Positions 7,694-14,687 of a DNA stretch of 64,000 nt are shown here, piece after piece (the first letter of the stretch is position 1; every line of letters starts with the position of its first letter). The notes beneath the pieces were generated by a model that worked only from the letters and a program-made list of their open reading frames with translations, was not told where the DNA came from and searched no databases. The position numbers and the translations under genes were made by a program. The stretch comes from RAM1 sp041905405. Lineage in GTDB: Bacteria > Pseudomonadota > Gammaproteobacteria > Burkholderiales > Burkholderiaceae_C. The stretch spans positions 62,001 to 126,000 of the forward strand of contig JAYRLC010000001.1 in assembly GCA_041905405.1 (NCBI GenBank), written 5' to 3'.

Positions 7694-10339
7694 TCACTGT
7701 GGCTTCAGGCAGCGATAGCTCCCGTTGGCGGATGCAGAGATATCGCCGCTGTTACCGAACGAGACAGTGCCGAAGCAGGCCCCCCAACGGATCTGGCCGC
7801 CGCGCTTGATATAGGCGTAGTTGGTCTGGCCAGGCGCGGTGTTGGACCAGTGGGTGTAGTAGTCACTGTTCATCCCGCACTTTTTAGTGGTATCAAACTC
7901 CAGGTCGCCGCAGTACATGAAGAAGGCGGGGCGGTTGCAGGCATTCCTGAACGCGACCTTGTCGTAGCTGTATTCGGATGAGCGCAGCGGAACGAAACAG
8001 GCCTGGGCGGAGGTTCCGCCCGTGCCGCTGCCCGAGCCGCCGTTGGAGCCGCCCGTGGAGCCGCTGCTTGAACCGCCGGTGCCGCCACCGATGCTGCAGT
8101 TGGACGAGCCGGCGATGGCCCCGGGCCGGCAACCCCCAGTGCTGGGCGGCGGCTGCTGCGGCTCATACACCGGCACGAAGCCCTTGGTTCGGGCATCGAA
8201 CTGGCCCTGCGAAATGGGCGTTTGCAGCGGCGAATACAGTTCCGACCTGCGCAGTGAGACCTGGAACAGGCCCAGGGGATATGTCACCACATTGGGGATC
8301 TTGACCTTTTCGCCCGGCTTGACATTCGGGACGGTGGTGCAGGTCCCGAAGCCCACCGGATTGCTGCTGTAAATGGCCTTGGCATAGCACACGGTCAGGC
8401 TCACCGTTTCCTTGTACTCGTTGACCAGGACAGGGTAGAACGATGGGTCCGTGGTCGTATGGTATTCCTCGTCGGGCTGACCTTTGCCGCGGGCGCCGAT
8501 CACGATGCTGTCGAACCGGATGGAACCCGTCGAGCTGTTCAGCGGCGGCAGGCGCGCCGCACAGGCGGAAGCGTCCACGGCCGCCCAGTACCGGTGGAAG
8601 TCCGCGCTGCCTGGTCTCTCCTGCATGCAGTTCTCGCCGGACCCCTTGCAATAGTAGTAACTGCTGTGGTACTCCACCACCATGCCGGTGGTGACCGTGA
8701 CGTCACCAAGCGGATGGCAGTATCCGGGGTTCACGCACACGCCGTTGCGTAGCTCCTGTTCGGGCGTGCAGGTGGGTGGGGGTGGCGGAGGCACGACGCA
8801 ACTGCCGTTTTGAAGCACCTGCGGTGGCGTACATTCCCGCGGCGGGATGACGCACAGGCCGTTCACCAGAATCTTGGGGGTAGCGCAGGCGTTGGGCGCG
8901 ACACACGTGCCGTTGACCATCATGGACGGCGCCACGCAATTGGGATAGCGGGGCCGGCAGGTGCCGCTGACCAGTACCTCATCAGGCGCGCACACCATCT
9001 GGGGCACTGTGCACAGGCCGTTTCGCAGTACCTTGGGCGCGACGCACGTGGGTGTGGTGGACGTGGCTGCCGTAGCGACCGGCGTGGTAGGCCGGTCCAG
9101 CGGCGTGTACGAAATGCCGCGCGCGATGTCCGCGCTGGTGGCCGACTGGTTCTCGGGTGACTCCGAAAAGCCGATCAGCACGTCGCGCCGGCCGGTGCCG
9201 GACGCGAGGCGCTGGACGTGGAACGACAGGCCCGATGCATCGGGAGCGCGCCCCAGCACGTTGCGGTATAGCTGCGTGACGAATGCCGCGTTGTCCAGCG
9301 CGCCATAGCGCGAGTTGAACTCCGGGCTGCTGATGAAGTTCTGCGACACCTGGGCCAGCGGCAGGCCTGAGGATTCCATCGCGTTGATCTGATAGCCCAG
9401 GCCGTCGCCGTCGGGCTTGCGCGCAAACGCGGCCTGGTACAACCGGTACATCTGGGCCGGAACGCCGGTGGCGTCCAGTGCCACTGTCTTGTCGCGGAAG
9501 TTCAGCCGCGTGCCGGACGGGTAGGTGGTGGCCGCGCCGCCATTCTTCTGCACACTGAAGCCCCCGGCCACCTGGGTGATCGTGTAGTCGGCGCTGAAAG
9601 CGTCGATGGTGATGCCGGCAGGGGACGTGACCATCAGCGTCGCGTCGTCGATCAGGAAGGACGTAACCAGGCTTTCGTCGGTCACGGCGGAAAAGCGTAT
9701 CTCCACTGTCCGGCCGGCGTAGGCCGTCAAATCGAAGGCTGGGCTCTGGACGTAGCCGGTGTTGGCATCGCGGTTGGTATACAGGTGCAGGCTGGCCAGG
9801 TTGGTGCCGCCCGGATCGTGTATTGACAGAAGCAGGCCGTCGTAGGCGCCGGGCTGAACTTCGTCAGTCGCGATGCGGACCCAGAACTGAAACTTGATCG
9901 ACGTGGCAGCGGCCGGCAGCGCGATCTTTTGCGACACCTGATCGAACCCGTCGTTGTAGCCACCCAACCAGGCATAGCCCACGCCGGTGCGGGCACGGTT
10001 GTCGGTGTAAAGCACACCTTCGGAGGCGGCCCAGCCGCGCGCCGACACTTCGAAGCCGCCGTTGACCAGGGCATCGGTCGCATCGCCCGCTGCCATCGGT
10101 GTGCCGGCGGAAGACTGCGGTGCCTGTGAGCCGGTGGCCGGAACGGAAATGCGTCCCTGAGGGAACCCGGGCAATACATCGGCTGCCTGCTTGGGACGAG
10201 CCTGAACGTCGTCTGAGGTGGTCTGCGCGGCCTTGGCGGCAGCCGCCGTTTGCGCGGTGCCTGCCCCGTCAGCGCCCCCGCCGCAGCCCCCCAGAACCAG
10301 CAGGCCAGCGAGCGCGGCCGTTGCGAATAGAGTTTTCAT
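7694..10339 (-). CDS. Outer-membrane lipoprotein with CBM-like, DUF4214 and CxxxxxLxNGxC repeat domains (paralogue A)
   Basis: 881 residues from ATG 10339 (MKTLFATAALAG), with a lipobox LGGC at about residue 19 and then a GGG spacer; an ATG 15 bases upstream is possible. Order: beta-sandwich module with NGGFE at residues 88-238 (resembles carbohydrate-binding or MAM-like folds), DUF4214 at about 297-396, and six repeats of C-x5-L-x-x-G-x-C with cysteines twelve apart at about 426-543. A beta-rich region and a Gly/Ser linker near 760 follow, then a cysteine-containing C-terminal domain. It is a full-length paralogue of the protein at 14688. The repeats probably form small disulfide loops outside the cell. 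Function unknown; surface display is inferred from the lipobox. Confidence 0.8.
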   Translation of the reverse strand: MKTLFATAALAGLLVLGGCGGGADGAGTAQTAAAAKAAQTTSDDVQARPKQAADVLPGFPQGRISVPATGSQAPQSSAGTPMAAGDATDALVNGGFEVSARGWAASEGVLYTDNRARTGVGYAWLGGYNDGFDQVSQKIALPAAATSIKFQFWVRIATDEVQPGAYDGLLLSIHDPGGTNLASLHLYTNRDANTGYVQSPAFDLTAYAGRTVEIRFSAVTDESLVTSFLIDDATLMVTSPAGITIDAFSADYTITQVAGGFSVQKNGGAATTYPSGTRLNFRDKTVALDATGVPAQMYRLYQAAFARKPDGDGLGYQINAMESSGLPLAQVSQNFISSPEFNSRYGALDNAAFVTQLYRNVLGRAPDASGLSFHVQRLASGTGRRDVLIGFSESPENQSATSADIARGISYTPLDRPTTPVATAATSTTPTCVAPKVLRNGLCTVPQMVCAPDEVLVSGTCRPRYPNCVAPSMMVNGTCVAPNACATPKILVNGLCVIPPRECTPPQVLQNGSCVVPPPPPPTCTPEQELRNGVCVNPGYCHPLGDVTVTTGMVVEYHSSYYYCKGSGENCMQERPGSADFHRYWAAVDASACAARLPPLNSSTGSIRFDSIVIGARGKGQPDEEYHTTTDPSFYPVLVNEYKETVSLTVCYAKAIYSSNPVGFGTCTTVPNVKPGEKVKIPNVVTYPLGLFQVSLRRSELYSPLQTPISQGQFDARTKGFVPVYEPQQPPPSTGGCRPGAIAGSSNCSIGGGTGGSSSGSTGGSNGGSGSGTGGTSAQACFVPLRSSEYSYDKVAFRNACNRPAFFMYCGDLEFDTTKKCGMNSDYYTHWSNTAPGQTNYAYIKRGGQIRWGACFGTVSFGNSGDISASANGSYRCLKPQ

Positions 10340-10390
10340 CTCGGGTCCATTCATCCTTGCCCGGACGGTATCCGCGCATGCCCGCGCTGC

Positions 10391-10410
10391 CCATCACATG
10401 GATATGTGAG
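10391..10410 (-). promoter_or_regulatory. Candidate upstream motif CTCAC-N10-GATGG (copy 2)
   Basis: On the minus strand CTCAC (10410-10406) and GATGG (10395-10391) lie 10 bases apart, 51 bases upstream of the lipoprotein start at 10339. The inner part CATGTGATGG is identical to copy 3 at 13511-13530. It also contains the small inverted repeat CACAT-N4-ATGTG. Confidence 0.4.
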
Positions 10411-10426
10411 AAAAATCGTGCGGGCG

Positions 10427-11347
10427 TCAGGGCTGCGTTGCGTACACCATGCCGGCAGAAATGACGCCGATCAATGCCGCCTGGTTCTCGGGCGATTCGC
10501 TGAAGCCCACCAAGACGTCGGCGCGCGACATGCCCCGGTCCAGGTTGCCGACGTGGAAGGCCAGGCCGCCGGCGTCGGGCCCGCGGTGCAGTACGTTCTG
10601 GTACAGCTGCGTCACGAACTGCGTGTTGTTCAGCGCGCCATAGGTGCTGGCGAACTCCGGGCTGGCAATGAAGTTGCCGGCCACGCCGGACAGGCCGGTT
10701 CCCTTGTCCAGCGCGTTCACCTGAAAGCCCAGGCCGCCCTGGTCCGGTGTGCGGTTGAACGCGGCCTGGTACAGGCGGTAGGCTTGACCGGCGGTGCCTG
10801 CGGTGTCGAACGCCAGGCTCGTGTCAGTGAACTCGAAGCGCTCCACACTCGTGATCGTGTCCGTGCCGTCAATGCCCCGTTTGTCGGTGATGGTGTAGCT
10901 GCCGTTGCTGTTGGACGTGATGGTGTAGTCGGCGCGCTTGCCACTGAAAAAGGCAATGTCATTGCCTGCCCCGCCGTTGATGGTGTCGTTGCCGGGGCCA
11001 CCGCCCAGCAGATCGTTGCCGCTGCTGCCGGTGACCGTGTCGTTGCCACGCAGCAGGTAGGCGTAGATCTCCTCGGCATCGGCATCACGGTCGATCATGG
11101 CGTACAGCGTGGACGCATTGGCCGACAGGCCGGTGAAGACAATTTGCGCGACCTTGTTCTTGAACTGCGTGGCGCCCGTGACGGTGCCGGAAATGCTTTC
11201 CCCGCTGATCACGAAGTTGCCGGTGAACGTGGCCGAATAGACGGGGCCGGTGATGGTGACCGACGTGGACGATGCCGCCGTGACGGTGGTGTTCCAGTCC
11301 TCGGTGCTGGACATGTCGTTGGGGTTGAGCAACTGTGCGGTGGCCAT
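10427..11347 (-). CDS. RTX repeat/DUF4214 secreted protein
   Basis: 306 residues from ATG 11347, preceded by GGAG nine bases upstream. Residues 1-100 are a Thr/Ser-rich beta domain without a signal peptide. Residues 100-130 carry RTX nonapeptide-like repeats (GNDTVTGSSGNDLLGGGPGND). A linker of the type FTDTSLAFDTAGTAGQ leads to a DUF4214 module at about 188-290 that ends GFSESPENQ. This layout fits a calcium-stabilised type I secretion substrate. It lies 27 bases downstream of the larger PD40 protein on the same strand, so the two are probably co-transcribed. The DUF4214 part is nearly the same as that in the protein at 5932 (AYRLYQAAFNRTPDQGGLG). Partner and function are unknown. Confidence 0.75.
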   Translation of the reverse strand: MATAQLLNPNDMSSTEDWNTTVTAASSTSVTITGPVYSATFTGNFVISGESISGTVTGATQFKNKVAQIVFTGLSANASTLYAMIDRDADAEEIYAYLLRGNDTVTGSSGNDLLGGGPGNDTINGGAGNDIAFFSGKRADYTITSNSNGSYTITDKRGIDGTDTITSVERFEFTDTSLAFDTAGTAGQAYRLYQAAFNRTPDQGGLGFQVNALDKGTGLSGVAGNFIASPEFASTYGALNNTQFVTQLYQNVLHRGPDAGGLAFHVGNLDRGMSRADVLVGFSESPENQAALIGVISAGMVYATQP

Positions 11348-11374
11348 GGTTGTGTACTCCTTTTTCCGGGTGAC

Positions 11375-13477
11375 TTAAAGCGTGAACACCATGCCGTTCT
11401 GGATGGCGCCGATCAGGGCAAGCTGGTTCTCTGGCGATTCGCTGAAACCCACCAGCACGTCGGCGCGGCTGTTGGCGCCGCTGGCCAGGTTGCCCGTGTG
11501 GAAACCCAGGCCGTCGGCGTCGGGCGCGCGGTGCAGCACGTTCTGGTACAGCTGCGTCACGAACGCCGCGTTGTCCAGCGCGCCGTAAGTACGCTGGAAC
11601 TCGGGGCTGGCGATGAAGTTGGCCGCCACCTTTTGCAGCGCCAGCCCTTCATCCAGGGCGTTGGTCTGGTAGCCCAGGCCGCCGCGGTCGGGTGTGCGGT
11701 TGAAGGCGGCCTGGTACAGGCGGTACGCCTGACCCGCGTTGCCGGCTGTGTCAAAGGCGATCACCATGTCCTGGAACTGGATGCGCTCGATGCCGGTGAG
11801 CGTGTCGGTGCCTTCGACACCGCTGGTGTCGCGCACGCTGAAGCCGTTGGCCGTGCGCGCAATGACATAGCCGGCGCGCGCCCCGGCGTACACCGCGGTG
11901 TCCGTCCCCGTACCGCCGCTCAGCGTGTCGTCACCGCCCGCGCCGCTCAGACGGTCGTTGGCGGCGCCTCCGGTCAGAACGTCGGCGGCTGCCGTGCCGG
12001 TCAGTTGCTGGCCGCCTGATGAGCTGCCGCCGCCCGTTCCTCCACCTGTGCCACCATTTGTGCCGCCACCTGTTCCACCGCCCGTTCCTTCGCTCCCGCT
12101 GGACAGGAACGGGTTGGCGACACGCCAGTACTGCAGCGTACCCAGCGTGCCTGGTTCGGTGGCCGAGCTTTTGAGCACGATCCACCGACCATCGGCCGAG
12201 ATCGTTGCACCCAGTGACTGATAGCTTTCGCGTGCCAGCGGAAAGTCCGACACCAGCTTCAGCGTACCGGTGTCCATGTCCTTGATGAACACGTCGTCGT
12301 ACACGCCATTGCTGTGCGAGCGCGGAAAGATCGTGTCGTTGCGGTTGCTGAAGATGATGTACCGGCCGTCGCCTGACATCGACAGCTCGCTGCTCGCCTC
12401 GGCAATCTGCGCGCCGCTGGAGGTGGTGGACACGCGTTCGAGCCGGCCGGTTTGCAGGTCCTTGCGATACACGTCGACCACACCGTTGGTATCGCCGGCC
12501 ACCAGGTTGGGCGCATCGCTGAGGAACGCGACATAGCGGCCGTCGGCGCTGACGCGCGGGTCCGTGCTGGCGCCGTAGGTGGTAGAGGTGCGCTCGGCCT
12601 GCGTGCCCGTGCTGGTGGTGGACACACGCACCACCGCGCCTGACGCCAGGTCCTTGCGAAAAATGTCCTGCACGCTGTTGGTGTCCCCGCCCACCAGCTG
12701 TGCGCTGGTGGACCCGAACACCAGGTAGCGGCCGTCTGCCGAGAACTTGGGGTCCGAATGGGAGCCCGACACCTGGTTGCCCGCGCTGTCCGTCGAGACG
12801 CGGCGAATGGCCCCGGTCGCCAGTGTCTTGATGAAGATGTCGTCGCGCGCGTTGGTATCCCCGGCGATGAGTTTGTCGTTTCCGCTGACGAAAGCCACCT
12901 GCGAGCCGTCGGTGGACAGGGACGATTCCCGGGACACGTAGCCGGACGCGCCTGACGTGCCCGACAACCCCGCCGCGTCGGACGATGCCAGCCAGACCTT
13001 GCCCGTGGCCATGTCGCGCACATACACGTCCGCGTTGGCGTTGTTGTCGCCCGCCGTGATGTTGGGGTTGGATGTGCCCGGCGCGTTGCCCAGAAAGGAC
13101 CGGTACAGCAGGATGTTGCTCGTGGTGGTGAAGGACACGTAGCGGCCGTCGGCCGACATCGAGAAGTCCTCGCCCACAAACGTGCTCAGGTCATTGCGCG
13201 ACGTGGGGCGGCCGCCTTCGGCCAGCAGGACGAACTCGATCCGCCCTGTTTGCAGGTCCTTGTAGAACGTGTCGGCCTGGGTGGCGGTCTGGCCGTCGAT
13301 GTACTGCGAGTCACCTGCGACCAGATTCCAGGCCCAGCTGTTGAACACAACGAACCTGCCATCCGCGGACACGGCCGCAATGGAGTTACTGCCGGTGTTG
13401 GTGCCCGAATTGCCGGGCGTGCCATCTGCCGCGGCGCTGACCAGCGTGGCGCCTGCGCGCGGAATGAATGCTGCCAT
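11375..13477 (-). CDS. PD40 (TolB-like) propeller protein with RTX repeat and DUF4214 domain
   Basis: 700 residues from ATG 13477. Residues 1-440 are repeats of the PD40/TolB-like propeller type (SADGRYVAFLSDAPNLVAGDTNG, with variants about every 50-60 residues and an alternating DxxxKDLxTG strand). A Gly/Thr/Ser linker follows at about 440-475, then RTX loops (LTGGAANDRLSGAGGDDTLSG) and a DUF4214 module at about 575-680 ending GFSESPENQ. No signal peptide is visible, again fitting type I secretion. It sits upstream of the 306-residue RTX/DUF4214 gene and downstream of the phosphoesterase gene, all on the minus strand. The propeller probably mediates binding; an enzymatic role is not indicated. 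Confidence 0.78.
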   Translation of the reverse strand: MAAFIPRAGATLVSAAADGTPGNSGTNTGSNSIAAVSADGRFVVFNSWAWNLVAGDSQYIDGQTATQADTFYKDLQTGRIEFVLLAEGGRPTSRNDLSTFVGEDFSMSADGRYVSFTTTSNILLYRSFLGNAPGTSNPNITAGDNNANADVYVRDMATGKVWLASSDAAGLSGTSGASGYVSRESSLSTDGSQVAFVSGNDKLIAGDTNARDDIFIKTLATGAIRRVSTDSAGNQVSGSHSDPKFSADGRYLVFGSTSAQLVGGDTNSVQDIFRKDLASGAVVRVSTTSTGTQAERTSTTYGASTDPRVSADGRYVAFLSDAPNLVAGDTNGVVDVYRKDLQTGRLERVSTTSSGAQIAEASSELSMSGDGRYIIFSNRNDTIFPRSHSNGVYDDVFIKDMDTGTLKLVSDFPLARESYQSLGATISADGRWIVLKSSATEPGTLGTLQYWRVANPFLSSGSEGTGGGTGGGTNGGTGGGTGGGSSSGGQQLTGTAAADVLTGGAANDRLSGAGGDDTLSGGTGTDTAVYAGARAGYVIARTANGFSVRDTSGVEGTDTLTGIERIQFQDMVIAFDTAGNAGQAYRLYQAAFNRTPDRGGLGYQTNALDEGLALQKVAANFIASPEFQRTYGALDNAAFVTQLYQNVLHRAPDADGLGFHTGNLASGANSRADVLVGFSESPENQLALIGAIQNGMVFTL

Positions 13478-13510
13478 GCGCCGATGTTCGCGGCGCGTGG
13501 CATGGTCGGT

Positions 13511-13530
13511 CCATCACATGAAGCGGTGAG
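13511..13530 (-). promoter_or_regulatory. Candidate upstream motif CTCAC-N10-GATGG (copy 3)
   Basis: Minus-strand CTCAC (13530-13526) and GATGG (13515-13511) are 10 bases apart, 33 bases before the start of the PD40/RTX gene. It matches copy 2 at 16 of 20 positions and lies in the 78-base gap after the phosphoesterase gene. Confidence 0.4.
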
Positions 13531-13555
13531 GAATTCGGACGTACACAACCGTCAC

Positions 13556-14356
13556 TCAGCCAAACGCATGGGGCCCGTCGAATCCCCCCGCACCGGCCAA
13601 GTGCGACACCACGCGCTGGCCGTCCCAGGCCAGCACGCGCAGCTGCGAAGGCTCCAGCGTCCAGCGCAGTTGCGCGCCCGGCGCCAGGTCCAGCGCGATC
13701 TGGTGGGCGGGCGCGGGTGTGGTGCAGGCGATGGTGCCGCCAAAGCGCACGTCGATGGCGCGATGGATGTGGCCGCAGATGACGCGCTCCACATTGGGAT
13801 GGCGTGCGATGACGGCTTCCAGTTCGGGCCCGCCCTGCAGCAGCCCCATGCCGTCCATGGCGTCGATCAGCGTGCGAAACGGCGGATGGTGCATGGCCAC
13901 CACGACCGGGCCCTGGCGGTGCGCGGCCAGCTCGCCGGCCAGCCAGCCCAGCCGCGCGCCGCACAGTGCGCCGTGCGGCGCGCGCGGCACGACCGTGTCC
14001 AGCGCCAGCAGCCGCAGCGGCCCCACGGCCGCGGAGAACTGGATGAATTCGCCCGTGCCCAGGTAGCCGTGTCCGGGAAAGGCCGCGCGCAGCGTTTCGC
14101 GGTCGTCATGGTTGCCGGGCAGCAGGTACACGGGCAGCCCCGCGTCCTGCAGCGGCGCGAGCAGCTCTGCCAGATGGGCGTATTCCGCCGCGCGGCCGTG
14201 GTCGGTCAGGTCCCCGGTGATCAGCACCGCGTCGGGCTTTTGCGCCAGCGTCAGCACGGCCTGCACGGTGCGGCGCAGAAAGTGCGCGGTGTCGATGCGA
14301 CCGTATGCGAGCTGGCCGGGCTCGCGAATGTGCAGGTCTGTCAGGTGAACGAGCAT
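13556..14356 (-). CDS. cpdA: Metallophosphoesterase, CpdA-like (3',5'-cyclic nucleotide phosphodiesterase type)
   Basis: 266 residues from ATG 14356, chosen because MLVHLTDLHI begins the conserved calcineurin-like fold directly; the open frame further upstream runs antisense through the tRNA. Metal-binding motifs are DLHI (residues 7-10), GDLTDHG (near 48), GNHDDRE (near 83), a HHPP motif near 160 and GHIHRA near 200. This set is that of the class III phosphodiesterases that hydrolyse cAMP and related phosphodiesters in the cytoplasm. The exact substrate is not proven by sequence. It stands on the same strand as the downstream island genes, 78 bases away, and back to back with the tRNA gene. 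Confidence 0.82.
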   Translation of the reverse strand: MLVHLTDLHIREPGQLAYGRIDTAHFLRRTVQAVLTLAQKPDAVLITGDLTDHGRAAEYAHLAELLAPLQDAGLPVYLLPGNHDDRETLRAAFPGHGYLGTGEFIQFSAAVGPLRLLALDTVVPRAPHGALCGARLGWLAGELAAHRQGPVVVAMHHPPFRTLIDAMDGMGLLQGGPELEAVIARHPNVERVICGHIHRAIDVRFGGTIACTTPAPAHQIALDLAPGAQLRWTLEPSQLRVLAWDGQRVVSHLAGAGGFDGPHAFG

Positions 14357-14439
14357 AGGGTTCAGTGTAGACGGGCGCAGACAGTGGCCTGGACTTGCGG
14401 ATTGTGCGGCGGCGCAGGCGCTAGAATTCTGCGAAACCT

Positions 14440-14513
14440 GCGGGCGTCGTTCAATGGCAGGACCTGAGCTTCCCAAGCTCAAGACGTGGGTTCGATTCCC
14501 ATCGCCCGCTCCA
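14440..14513 (+). tRNA. tRNA-Gly (anticodon CCC)
   Basis: 74 bases with an encoded CCA end. The acceptor stem GCGGGCG (14440-14446) pairs with CGCCCGC (14503-14509). The anticodon stem GAGC/GCTC encloses the loop TTCCCAA, giving anticodon CCC (reads GGG). The T arm is GTGGG-TTCGATT-CCCAT with the invariant TTCGA. A terminator follows at 14536. Confidence 0.96.
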
Positions 14514-14535
14514 TATCCCGGTGACACTCTTGACC

Positions 14536-14561
14536 AAGGCCGCTGCTCATGCGGCCTTTTT
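14536..14561 (+). terminator. Rho-independent terminator after tRNA-Gly
   Basis: Stem AAGGCCGC (14536-14543), 7-base loop, GCGGCCTT (14551-14558), then a run of T to 14561. It ends the tRNA transcript 22 bases after the CCA. Confidence 0.9.
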
Positions 14562-14687
14562 GCTGGTTTGTGTCGGACAGTTCTATTCGAGGTGCCCACT
14601 CCCTTCCCGGGAATATGGGATTCACGGGGCAGTGGCGGCGCTCTATGGTGTGCGTCCATGACATGGACGTTCCAGGCAATACAAAAA

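Noticed and set aside
5932..13477. RTX/DUF4214 proteins as substrates of the C39 exporter at 25-30 kb
   Set aside because: They lack double-glycine leaders, and RTX exporters normally have an inactive C39-like domain, whereas this transporter has the full catalytic set; a separate exporter is more likely.
14440..14513. tRNA-Gly as an attachment site for an integrated island
   Set aside because: No direct repeat of the tRNA 3' end was seen in the window and no integrase gene is present; the DUF4214 genes lie on both sides of the tRNA.
14454..14687. Upstream extension of the lipoprotein frame through the tRNA-Gly gene
   Set aside because: The extension would translate tRNA sequence; the lipobox and the alignment with paralogue A place the start at 14688 (or 14658).
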